In this document: positions 22,647 to 30,622 of the stretch, one piece after another
How positions within the stretch are numbered: position 1 is the stretch's first letter
Layout of the letters: each line of letters starts with the position of its first letter
Source: JAUIET01 sp039111475
Lineage (GTDB): Bacteria; Pseudomonadota; Gammaproteobacteria; Pseudomonadales; JAUIET01
DNA: 64,000 bases
Assembly: GCA_039111475.1 (NCBI GenBank)
Contig: JBCCIP010000011.1
Span: 1-64,000 of the forward strand
Direction of reading: 5' to 3'
Notes under the pieces: model-generated
What the model saw: the letters and a program-made list of their open reading frames with translations, nothing else
What the model was told of the DNA's origin: nothing
Database searches by the model: none
Made by a program: the position numbers and the translations under genes

Positions 22647-22721
22647 AAAAACACTCTCACAAAACGTACTGCGCTTGATGCGGCAGCCATCAGACTGACA
22701 GGATACCTAGCGACAAGTGAA

Positions 22722-24161
22722 TCAGCCAGAATTTTTCGGCATGGATTTATGTGCTGCCAGCGCGCGTTCGCGTGCCATTTTATGTTCCACTATCGGGTGC
22801 GGATAGTTCACACCCAGTTCAACGCTCGCCTCTTCAAGTACCTGTGTTGGCGCTTTGCTGGGTTCATGAATATACCTGGCGGGCAGCGCTGCCAGTTCAG
22901 GTACGTATTGGCGTATGTAGTCACCTCGCGAATCAAACTTCTGGCTTTGCAAGGTTGGATTAAAAATACGGAAGTAGGGCGCCGCATCAGCGCCGCAACC
23001 GGCAGCCCATTGCCAGCTGGCCGTGTTGTTTGCCAGGTCGGCGTCAACCAATGTATCCCAGAACCAGGCTTCGCCATGCCTCCAATGCTGCAGACAATGC
23101 TTTACCAGGAACGAGGCCACAACCATGCGCACTCGATTGTGCATCCAACCGGTGTGCCAGAGTTGCCGCATGCCGGCATCAACCAGCGGGTAACCAGTTT
23201 GCCCTTTCGACCAGACCTCACGCAATTTAGCATCATCCAGCCAAGGAAAGTTGACAAATTCCGGGCGGAACGGCGCTTTGGGCAGCGTGGGCCAATGGTG
23301 CAACAGGTAGTAGGCGAAATCGCGCCACACCAGTTCGCGTAAAAACGCAGTGGCGCCTTGTTGAAACTCAGGTGTTTGCGCTGCGGCCCGCTCAACCTGA
23401 TACCAGATAATTTTGGGGCTGATTTCGCCAAAATGCAGATGTGGCGACACTTGAGACGTGCCATCAATAGCCGGAACATCGCGGTCGGTTTTGTACCCCG
23501 CAACAGCCGACTCCAGAAACGCCTCCAGCTTTTGTCGCGCGCCTTGCTCTCCGGGTTGCCAGCGCTCACGCAGACCACCAGCCCAGTCGGGCTTTGTTGG
23601 CAGCAAGGCCAATTGTTCCAGCGTGCAAGCACCTGGCAGCGGCTCAAGGCACCAACTGCCATCGCTGGCTTGTTTAGCCCGGCGACCAGGAGAAGGGCGC
23701 CTCAAGCAGCTTTTATAAAATGGCGTAAACACTCTATAAGGGCTGCCATCGTCCTTAACGATGAGTTCAGGCTCAAATAACAAGGTGCCCGAGTAACGAT
23801 GCACCTCAACTGTTGATTGCACGCTTTTGCAGATGCGCTGCTCAAGTGCAGCGGCTTCAGGTTCGTAACAGCGGTTTAGGTGCAAGGAATCCAGGTCTTC
23901 TCTCGCACACAATTGGCTGACAATGTGATGTGAGTCGCCTTGAAACAAATTCAGGCGACCGCCCAGTTTTGTAAGATCAGCTTGAAGGGCTGCCAGGCTA
24001 TGGTGCAGCCACCAGCGGCTGGCACCACCCAGTTCGCGCAGATTCTCATTGTCGAGTATGTAGGTGGCGCAAATGGGTTCGCCACGGTCTATCACCGCTT
24101 CCAGCGCCGAATTGTCGGTCAGGCGAAGATCCTGGCGGAACCAAAGCAGAGATCGGGCCAC
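22722..24161 (-). CDS. phrB: deoxyribodipyrimidine photolyase
   Basis: This 479-residue class I CPD photolyase repairs cyclobutane pyrimidine dimers with light. The N-terminal antenna domain opens SLLWFRQDLRLTDN. The C-terminal FAD domain has WRDFAYYLLHHWP, MHNRVRMVVASFLVKH, the WDTLVDADLANNTASWQW core and YFRIFNP. It starts with GTG, 23 bases after the chrR stop, so it is the third gene of the rpoE-chrR operon. In Rhodobacter a photolyase gene is likewise controlled by RpoE. Confidence 0.95.
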   Translation of the reverse strand: MARSLLWFRQDLRLTDNSALEAVIDRGEPICATYILDNENLRELGGASRWWLHHSLAALQADLTKLGGRLNLFQGDSHHIVSQLCAREDLDSLHLNRCYEPEAAALEQRICKSVQSTVEVHRYSGTLLFEPELIVKDDGSPYRVFTPFYKSCLRRPSPGRRAKQASDGSWCLEPLPGACTLEQLALLPTKPDWAGGLRERWQPGEQGARQKLEAFLESAVAGYKTDRDVPAIDGTSQVSPHLHFGEISPKIIWYQVERAAAQTPEFQQGATAFLRELVWRDFAYYLLHHWPTLPKAPFRPEFVNFPWLDDAKLREVWSKGQTGYPLVDAGMRQLWHTGWMHNRVRMVVASFLVKHCLQHWRHGEAWFWDTLVDADLANNTASWQWAAGCGADAAPYFRIFNPTLQSQKFDSRGDYIRQYVPELAALPARYIHEPSKAPTQVLEEASVELGVNYPHPIVEHKMARERALAAHKSMPKNSG

Positions 24162-24184
24162 TAAAGAGATACCGCAGTGCGCGG

Positions 24185-24817
24185 CTAGTATTTAACAATA
24201 GGGTTTAGTAGCCGCGCAATGGCGCCGGTGAAGTGCAGTTTACCGGAAACAGCTGTTAACAGAATGCAGTCCTGGTCGCGATGGGCAACCGGTTTGTGCA
24301 CATGGCTACCGTCACATTCAATGAAATCGCCAGCAATGTAACTGCCTAGCTCATCGGAATAGCCGCCTTGCAGTAGTACCGTTAACTCAGTGTCTGTGTG
24401 CGTGTGCTGGAAAACACTTCTGCCTTTCTCAACGCGGAGTAACTTAACGTTGTACTCACCATCATTGACTGGCAACTCGTAGCTACTCACGCCACTGGCA
24501 ATTTTCTTCCACGGTACTGATGTAATGCCGCCAGGGATCAACGCCGAAAGCGCCCGATTGTCGCCGGTGTGGCCAGTCGCTTTTTCTGGTGCAGGACTTG
24601 AGTTCAGCTGATCCAGCACCCGATCAAACAGTTCGTCACTGCAAGAGGCTTGGTCACTGCTGCGCATCATAACCGCACCCAGCACATTCAGGTCTTCAGC
24701 AAGCCGGCTGCATTCATGGCATTGCTCAAGGTGAGTTCGCACACATAATGCAGCACCGGTTTCCAGGCTACCGCTGGCAAATTCAGTCAGCAAATGCTCG
24801 CTTGGATGATGACTCAT
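24185..24817 (-). CDS. chrR: ChrR-type zinc anti-sigma factor
   Basis: This 210-residue protein has an N-terminal zinc anti-sigma domain (early histidines, then H29xxxC33xxC36). The C-terminal cupin domain includes HTHTDTELTVLLQGGYSDE. ChrR binds and blocks RpoE until singlet oxygen or related stress frees it. Its ATG overlaps the rpoE stop by four bases, the usual sigma/anti-sigma coupling. Confidence 0.93.
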   Translation of the reverse strand: MSHHPSEHLLTEFASGSLETGAALCVRTHLEQCHECSRLAEDLNVLGAVMMRSSDQASCSDELFDRVLDQLNSSPAPEKATGHTGDNRALSALIPGGITSVPWKKIASGVSSYELPVNDGEYNVKLLRVEKGRSVFQHTHTDTELTVLLQGGYSDELGSYIAGDFIECDGSHVHKPVAHRDQDCILLTAVSGKLHFTGAIARLLNPIVKY

Positions 24818-25395
24818 AGCTCTTTCTCCTGCAGCAACAGTTTCAGGCGTGCAAGAGCCAAACGTGTTCTGGATTTAACAGTGCCCAGTGGAATGCCAAA
24901 CTCTTCTGCGATTTCGCGCTGTGACTTACCTTCAAGGTACATTTTCTTAAGTACCAATGCTTGCTCGGGGTTAATATCGTCCAGGCCGGCGCGGATGTTG
25001 TCGGCCAGCTGGCGTTGGCGCAGCTGAACAAGAGGGCCGGGCTCATCACTTTCCTGCCATAGATCGTCTGCGTCAATACAGGCGTCATGCTTTTTGTTAC
25101 GCCGCTGAATATCTATTCGCACGTTTCGGGCGATGGTATATACCCAGGCGTCTACGTTGGCCTTGGACCGGTCGTACAACGATGCCTTGTTCCATACCTT
25201 GATCATGGTTTCCTGAACAATTTCTTCTGCAAGAGTGGCTGACCCAGAGACACCGGGCGATTTCATGGCAAATGCCTTGATTCTGCCCGAATAGTGATCA
25301 AACAGCTGCTTGAATGCTGCTTTATCTTGCTCGGAGGCCACTGCATCTAGCCAGCCAGCGAGTTGTTGTGCTTCTGCCATATCCATGACCATCAT
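24814..25395 (-). CDS. rpoE: ECF sigma factor RpoE (ChrR-controlled)
   Basis: This 193-residue ECF sigma factor has region 2 (FKQLFDHYSGRIKAF..., AEEIVQETMIKVW, WVYTIARNVRID) and region 4 (INPEQALVLKKMYLEGKSQREIAEEFGIPLGTVKSRTRLAL). It heads the rpoE-chrR-phrB operon. Its own TGATCC-N16-CGTA promoter suggests autoactivation. Three ATGs are possible (25395, 25386, 25380). From the promoter position the first would give a leader of only about seven bases. Confidence 0.94.
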   Translation of the reverse strand: MMVMDMAEAQQLAGWLDAVASEQDKAAFKQLFDHYSGRIKAFAMKSPGVSGSATLAEEIVQETMIKVWNKASLYDRSKANVDAWVYTIARNVRIDIQRRNKKHDACIDADDLWQESDEPGPLVQLRQRQLADNIRAGLDDINPEQALVLKKMYLEGKSQREIAEEFGIPLGTVKSRTRLALARLKLLLQEKEL

Positions 25396-25408
25396 TGTAT
25401 CTGACCTT

Positions 25409-25437
25409 TACTACGCCAGGTGGGTCTGGTTGGATCA
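25409..25437 (-). promoter_or_regulatory. RpoE/ECF11-type promoter of rpoE-chrR-phrB
   Basis: TGATCC, 16 bases, CGTAGTA on the minus strand. It sits just upstream of rpoE and diverges from a matching promoter at 25461. Confidence 0.8.
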
Positions 25438-25460
25438 CTTTACGAATAATCATGCTTGGG

Positions 25461-25490
25461 TGATCTACCGGCGGGGCGGCAGGCGTAGTT
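25461..25490 (+). promoter_or_regulatory. RpoE/ECF11-type promoter of the amine oxidase operon
   Basis: TGATCT, 17 bases, CGTAGTT, about 28 bases before the GTG start. The spacing is one longer than in the other three copies. Confidence 0.7.
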
Positions 25491-25517
25491 AGAGTAAAGA
25501 TACTGTCAGAGAATTAT

Positions 25518-26765
25518 GTGCGCATTGCGATAGTTGGAACAGGCATTTCCGGACTGGTTGCGGCCAATAAGCTGAGTCGAGATCACCTGGTGACCGTTTT
25601 TGAAAGCGCCGACCGAATCGGCGGCCATACGGCCACCAAAGATGTGATGGTTGAAGGAAGGAGCTACGCCATCGACACCGGATTTATTGTGTTTAACGAC
25701 CGCACTTATCCAGAATTCATCAAGATAATGGATAGCATGGGTGTGCGATCCCAACCAACGACAATGGGTTTCAGCGTAAGCTGTGAGAGAAGCGGTCTGG
25801 AGTACAGTGGTCGAAACTTGAACAGCTTGTTTGCGCAGCGCAAGAATCTGTTGTCTCCATACTTCCTGAGCCTTGTACGTGACATATTGCGCTTCAATCG
25901 CCAGGCGCTTTATCACTTCGAGAATGACCAACTGGACCCCGAGCAAACACTGGACCAATATCTTTACCAGCATAATTACGGCACTGCTTTTGTGCGCCAT
26001 TACCTCGCGCCGATGGCGGCCGCCATCTGGTCGTCCAGCCAACAGGCCGTGCTGGATTTCCCAGTGCTATTCTTTGTGCGATTTTTTAAAAACCACGGTT
26101 TGCTGCAAATTCGCGATCGACCGCAGTGGCGCACGTTGATTGGCGGTTCCAACAGTTATCTGGAACCCATGAGCAGGCCTTTCCAACAACAAATACGTTT
26201 GAGCTGTCCCGTGCGACACATCAAGCGCAATGAAAGCAGCGTCACTGTGGCAAGTGGCCGATTCGGCGAAGAAGAATTTGACCATGTTGTGATTGCTGCA
26301 CACGCTGACGAAGCGCTGTCGCTACTTGCCGACCCCAGCCAGGCTGAACAGGAAATTCTGGGAACTATTCCATACCGAAAAAACTCTGTAGTTTTGCACA
26401 CAGACACCCGCGTTTTGCCTGAGCGCCGATCTACCTGGTCAAGCTGGAATTATCGAATCACTGCTGTCGCGCAGGAGCTACCGGTACTTAGCTACAACAT
26501 GAATATTTTGCAGCGCATTGAGTCTGAGCATACCTTCTCGGTGACGCTGAACCATGATCAGGCCATAGATCAAAACAAAGTGTTGGGTCGTTACGAATAT
26601 GCCCACCCTGAATTTAGTGCGGATGCGGTTGCGGCTCAGGAACGTTGGCCAGACATTAATGGCGCGAACACTTGGTATTGCGGTGCGTACTGGCGTAACG
26701 GCTTTCATGAAGACGGAGTGAGCAGTGCGCTGAGAGTTGTAAAGCACCTCAGTAATGGTGGGTGA
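25518..26765 (+). CDS. FAD-dependent amine oxidase-like protein
   Basis: This 415-residue flavoprotein has an N-terminal dinucleotide-binding fold (RIAIVGTGISGLVAANKL, then FESADRIGGHTATK) of the amine oxidase/phytoene desaturase type. The C-terminal part closes the FAD site (NTWYCGAYWRNGFHEDGVSSALR). It is the homologue of the protein that accompanies DUF1365 and CFA in many RpoE-ChrR loci. A role in lipid modification under oxidative stress is suggested by context, not shown. The start is GTG behind CAGAGA. Confidence 0.9.
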   Translation: MRIAIVGTGISGLVAANKLSRDHLVTVFESADRIGGHTATKDVMVEGRSYAIDTGFIVFNDRTYPEFIKIMDSMGVRSQPTTMGFSVSCERSGLEYSGRNLNSLFAQRKNLLSPYFLSLVRDILRFNRQALYHFENDQLDPEQTLDQYLYQHNYGTAFVRHYLAPMAAAIWSSSQQAVLDFPVLFFVRFFKNHGLLQIRDRPQWRTLIGGSNSYLEPMSRPFQQQIRLSCPVRHIKRNESSVTVASGRFGEEEFDHVVIAAHADEALSLLADPSQAEQEILGTIPYRKNSVVLHTDTRVLPERRSTWSSWNYRITAVAQELPVLSYNMNILQRIESEHTFSVTLNHDQAIDQNKVLGRYEYAHPEFSADAVAAQERWPDINGANTWYCGAYWRNGFHEDGVSSALRVVKHLSNGG

Positions 26766-27550
26766 ACAACGTTATGTCCGCCACTGGTTCTGACGTTATT
26801 CCTTTGGCGGGTGTATTCACAGGCACCGTTCGGCATCGCCGATTCAGAACGCGCCTACGTGATTTCAGATACCGTGTTTTTATGACGATGGTCAATCTAG
26901 ACGATGTGTCTGAGTTGTTCGATACAGGTAGCTTATGGGGAACAGGGCGTGCGTTGGTTCAGTTCCGCCGTGAAGATTACCTTAATAGCGAAAGAGCACT
27001 CAGCGATGAGGTGATGTGGTCATTGAACAACACGCTGGGTATTGCGGAGCGCGGCCGCTTATTGATGTTAACTAACCCACGTATCTTTGGTTATCTGATT
27101 AATCCCATCACAGTGGTATTTTGTTTTAACAAAGCCAACACTGGTCTGCAGGCTGTCATTCTTGAAGTTACAAACACGCCCTGGAAAGAGCGCGTTCGAT
27201 ATGTATTGCCCTGTGATCCTGAGGCACGCACGCAGCGTATTAAATTCGGAAAGGAGATGCATGTGTCACCGTTCTTGCCAATGAGTATGTGTTACGAGTT
27301 TCGTTGCAACAACCCCGGTGAAAAAGTGTCGGTGCACCTTCGTAACCTCGAAAACGACCAATGCGTTTTTGATGCCACAGTGGCGCTGAGTAATCAGGGC
27401 TGTGGGCAGCGCATAAAACGGAAAGTGCTGCTCGATTATCCATGGATGACAATGAAAGTGTTTCTGGCGATTCATTGGCAAGCATTGAAGATATTTCTTC
27501 AAGGTGTGCCAGTTATCACGCACCCGAAGCGGCAAAAGACGTGCGATTAA
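26762..27550 (+). CDS. DUF1365 family protein
   Basis: This 262-residue protein is of the DUF1365 (PF07103) family: GTVRHRRFRTRLRDFRYRVFM at the start, RLLMLTNPRIFGYLINPITVVFCF in the middle, and a conserved KEMHVSPFLPM segment. Function is unknown; it is usually found with CFA synthase. The GTG start overlaps the amine oxidase stop by four bases. A candidate RpoE-type promoter inside it (27214) could drive the downstream cfa gene. Confidence 0.92.
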   Translation: MNNVMSATGSDVIPLAGVFTGTVRHRRFRTRLRDFRYRVFMTMVNLDDVSELFDTGSLWGTGRALVQFRREDYLNSERALSDEVMWSLNNTLGIAERGRLLMLTNPRIFGYLINPITVVFCFNKANTGLQAVILEVTNTPWKERVRYVLPCDPEARTQRIKFGKEMHVSPFLPMSMCYEFRCNNPGEKVSVHLRNLENDQCVFDATVALSNQGCGQRIKRKVLLDYPWMTMKVFLAIHWQALKIFLQGVPVITHPKRQKTCD

Positions 27551-27556
27551 AACTTT

Positions 27557-28849
27557 ATGAATGACGTAATCGAAAATTCAGGCAATTCAATAGCAAGACT
27601 TGATATTGTGAAGCAAAAGAAGTTGCTTCGCAGCAATAGGCTTGCGCGTAAGTTGGTGCACTCGTTGCTCAGCCGTATTCGGGTTGGGTGTATTACGCTT
27701 ACCGATAGTGAAGGGGTGAAGCAGTTTGGTCTTGCTAATACTGAGCGTCTGGAACTGCAAGCTAACATCAGCATAGAAAATAACGAGGCCTATGCGCAAA
27801 TTGTTCGCAACGGCGTATTAGGGGCGGGTGAGGCGTATATTCTAGGGCATTGGAGCAGTCCCGATTTGCTTACTTTGATTCGCGTATTTTGCGCGAATAT
27901 GAATGCTATGTCGGCCATGGACAGCCACGGCGGAATTCGCGCAGCGCTGGCTAACGTATACCAGCGTGTTCGAGCCAGAAACACATTGCAGGGGTCGAAG
28001 AAGAATATTGTGGCTCACTACGACCTGAGTAACGATTTTTTTGAAGCCTTTCTCGACAAATCAATGATGTATTCTTCCGCTATTTTTCCACACGCAGCTG
28101 CCAGCCTTGAAGAAGCGGCAGAATACAAGGTCAAGCACATTTGCGAGCGCTTGCAGCTGAACGAGCACGATCATTTGCTGGAAATTGGCAGTGGTTGGGG
28201 GGCGCTTGCCTGCTACGCGGCAACACATTACGGTTGTAAGGTAACCACCACTACTATCTCAAATGAGCAATTCGATCGTGCGCAACAACGAATAGCTGAT
28301 GCCGGGGTAGGACATTTAGTAACCCTGTTGAATCAGGACTATCGCACACTGGAAGGTCGTTACGATAAGTTGGTGTCAGTTGAAATGATTGAAGCGGTGG
28401 GCCACGAGTACTACGATGAGTTCTTCAGTACCTGCAGTGGTTTGCTAAAGCAAAACGGCTTGATGTTGATTCAGGCGATCACGATTGCTGATCAAAGATT
28501 CGAAGCGGCCAAGAACTCAGTTGACTTTATAAAAAAGTATATTTTCCCTGGTGGTTGCTTGCCTTCAAATGCAGTTATTGCCACGCACATCGCAAATGAT
28601 ACTGATATGATGATTGTTGGTTTGGAAGATATAGGTTTGCATTATGCCGATACTCTGGCGCATTGGCAGGCCCGATTCAATAGCAAAACGGATACCTTGC
28701 AGTCCTATGGTTTTGACGAACGTTTTCGCCGCATGTGGGAATATTACTTGTGTTACTGCGAGGGTGGTTTTCGCGAGCGCATTATCAGCACAGTACAGCT
28801 TCTTGCAGCAAAGCCGGCGCGCCTTGAAGCGCCGGCAATTGCTGGCTGA
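27557..28849 (+). CDS. cfa: cyclopropane-fatty-acyl-phospholipid synthase family
   Basis: This 430-residue SAM-dependent enzyme of the CFA family adds a methylene (or methyl) group to unsaturated lipid chains. The SAM site LLEIGSGWGALACYAA is around residues 207-221. ISNEQFDRAQ and EMIEAVGHEYYDEFF follow. It starts seven bases after DUF1365. In Rhodobacter cfaA is an RpoE target, and here it is the third gene of an RpoE-type operon. Some members instead make furan fatty acid precursors. Confidence 0.94.
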   Translation: MNDVIENSGNSIARLDIVKQKKLLRSNRLARKLVHSLLSRIRVGCITLTDSEGVKQFGLANTERLELQANISIENNEAYAQIVRNGVLGAGEAYILGHWSSPDLLTLIRVFCANMNAMSAMDSHGGIRAALANVYQRVRARNTLQGSKKNIVAHYDLSNDFFEAFLDKSMMYSSAIFPHAAASLEEAAEYKVKHICERLQLNEHDHLLEIGSGWGALACYAATHYGCKVTTTTISNEQFDRAQQRIADAGVGHLVTLLNQDYRTLEGRYDKLVSVEMIEAVGHEYYDEFFSTCSGLLKQNGLMLIQAITIADQRFEAAKNSVDFIKKYIFPGGCLPSNAVIATHIANDTDMMIVGLEDIGLHYADTLAHWQARFNSKTDTLQSYGFDERFRRMWEYYLCYCEGGFRERIISTVQLLAAKPARLEAPAIAG

Positions 28850-29609
28850 AGCGTGCGGTACGTCTGCCGGTTCACTGTTGTCCCAGTTGTTGCCAACAGT
28901 GTTACTCGCGCTCATTGCACTGGCGGGTTTTCCGATTGCCTCCGCAACGGTTGTTGAAGATCTTGAACCTTATGTGACTGGCAAGGCATTTGAACCAGGC
29001 GGCTCTACGCTGCTGTATATAGAAGAACACTATAAGGTGGCTGAGTCGCTGCATAAAGTTGTATATCTAGATCCCAACAGGGAATTGGTGGCAGAGAAGC
29101 TGATTGACTACAGCGCGAACATCTACGCACCCAACGTGCAAGTTGATGATTATCGCGCAAAGCGGGCCACCCTTATTGAACACGGTGCTGAGGTCTGCGA
29201 GGTGTCAATTTCAGATCTGGAAAGCAACGCAGAAAAGCGCGTATTCACTTTCCAGCCGGAGAGACACGATGTGATGGACGCCGGTTTCGATAATTACGTT
29301 CGTAAACACTGGGATCAACTGGCGCAGGGAGAAACGGTCAAGTTTCGTTTTATGTTACCGCTGCGTGACAGCACAATAGGTTTGAAGTTGAAGCCCAGAC
29401 AGTGCGAAGGCAATACCATTGATACGGGCGTCAGCGAACTGTGTTTTAGGATTTCCCCGTCAAATTGGTTGGTGTCGGCGCTGGCCGCTCCGATTGATCT
29501 GGTGTATGAGCGCGATACACAACGATTGCTACGCTTTATCGGCCAGGGCCAACTGCCTGACGCCAGGGGCAAAAGTATGGAAGTGGATTTGCGTTACGAG
29601 TACCAGTAG
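28839..29609 (+). CDS. exported protein of the cfa operon, unknown function
   Basis: The frame continues from the end of cfa with a hydrophobic stretch (LLPTVLLALIALAGFPIASA) that looks like a signal peptide. A soluble domain of about 215 residues follows. TTG 28839 overlaps the cfa stop; GTG 28899 would start just before the hydrophobic core. The exact start is unresolved. The mature part contains KRVFTFQPERHDVMDAGFDNYVR and ends VDLRYEYQ. I do not know a function. It is probably periplasmic and co-expressed with cfa. Confidence 0.75.
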   Translation: MLAEACGTSAGSLLSQLLPTVLLALIALAGFPIASATVVEDLEPYVTGKAFEPGGSTLLYIEEHYKVAESLHKVVYLDPNRELVAEKLIDYSANIYAPNVQVDDYRAKRATLIEHGAEVCEVSISDLESNAEKRVFTFQPERHDVMDAGFDNYVRKHWDQLAQGETVKFRFMLPLRDSTIGLKLKPRQCEGNTIDTGVSELCFRISPSNWLVSALAAPIDLVYERDTQRLLRFIGQGQLPDARGKSMEVDLRYEYQ

Positions 29610-29619
29610 CTTCCCGCGG

Positions 29620-30351
29620 ATGTTGTTTCAATCAGCAGTATTTTGGCTGGGCTTTCTGCTCATCATACCGCAGGCTCTTTATGTGCGACGCGTCGCGCAT
29701 CGAGCGGATCCGGCTCCGGGACCACGCACAGGCACTGTTGGTAGCGCTGAAGCAACGCTGCATTTGTATGGTATCGGCGATTCCATCATCGACGGCGTTG
29801 GCACTTCAGGCCTAAAAAATGCGATGCTTGGTCAGACAGCGAGGGCGCTTTCGGTTCAACTTGGCGCCAACATTGCCTGGCAGGGAGCGGGCAGGTCTGG
29901 TCATCGCACAGCCCAGGTTTTGGAGTTATTGTCCGGCGAGCCTCCGCGTGGGACTATCGAATTTGTGATTGTTTCCGTTGGCGTAAATGATGTGACGGGT
30001 TTGCGATCACTGAACCAGTGGCGCCGCGACTTGCGTAATTTGATGTTGGCCCTTCGAGAGCAATGCCCTGCAGCCAATGTCCTGATGATCGGCTTACCGC
30101 CAATGGGTGAGTTCCCGTTATTGCCGCAGCCCCTCAAAGCACTGTTTGGTCTGCGATCGCGTCAGTTTGAGGCCGTTGCACTTAAGGCGCTGCAGCAGCT
30201 CGACTTTGTGTCGTATGCGCGTATTGATCTACCCACTGATACAGACAGCTTCGCGGTGGATGGTTATCATCCATCGGAAGAGGCTTGCCGTGAGCTAGGT
30301 GGTCGTTTAGCCCATTGTTTGTTGGCGGATAAAGTACCGATCAACGCCTGA
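29620..30351 (+). CDS. SGNH/GDSL hydrolase, membrane-anchored
   Basis: This 243-residue protein has an N-terminal hydrophobic anchor (LFQSAVFWLGFLLIIPQALYV). The SGNH blocks follow in order: GDSIIDGVG (Ser nucleophile), GRSGHRT, SVGVNDVTG (Asn) and DGYHPSE (Asp and His). It is probably a periplasm-facing esterase or lipase-like enzyme. It ends the cfa operon, which fits a role on lipids or acylated molecules, but no substrate is known. ATG 29620 is used. Confidence 0.87.
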   Translation: MLFQSAVFWLGFLLIIPQALYVRRVAHRADPAPGPRTGTVGSAEATLHLYGIGDSIIDGVGTSGLKNAMLGQTARALSVQLGANIAWQGAGRSGHRTAQVLELLSGEPPRGTIEFVIVSVGVNDVTGLRSLNQWRRDLRNLMLALREQCPAANVLMIGLPPMGEFPLLPQPLKALFGLRSRQFEAVALKALQQLDFVSYARIDLPTDTDSFAVDGYHPSEEACRELGGRLAHCLLADKVPINA

Positions 30352-30360
30352 ATTGTAAAA

Positions 30361-30549
30361 GATGAGCTTGCAAGCTCGCTAAGCGACCAATTAAACAGAA
30401 ATTGGTATGTCTTATCGTTGGCAGCTGCTATTTTTCTACCGTTGGGATTTCTAACTGGCGTATTCGGTATCAACGTTGCGGGGATGCTTGGCGTTGATCA
30501 TAAGGCGCCATTTTATCGCGGTGGTTGGCATGCGAATCGCTCTCGTTAA
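30361..30549 (+). pseudogene. remnant of a ZntB/CorA-type transporter
   Basis: The frame from 30361 to TAA 30547 reads LNRNWYVLSLAAAIFLPLGFLTGVFGINVAGM, the first span and GxN signature region of ZntB/CorA metal channels. The large cytoplasmic part and the second span are missing. It has no start codon of its own at a sensible place. The tail after VAGM is aberrant. Confidence 0.8.
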
Positions 30550-30622
30550 GCGAAACAGGTGGTTCTGATTCATCGTAGTTATTTCAGACCGCATTACATT
30601 CTTATTGGCATAGATTGAAGTT

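Noticed and set aside
22749..23342. 197-codon frame on the plus strand
   Set aside because: It lies antisense to phrB, whose conserved motifs fix the coding strand.
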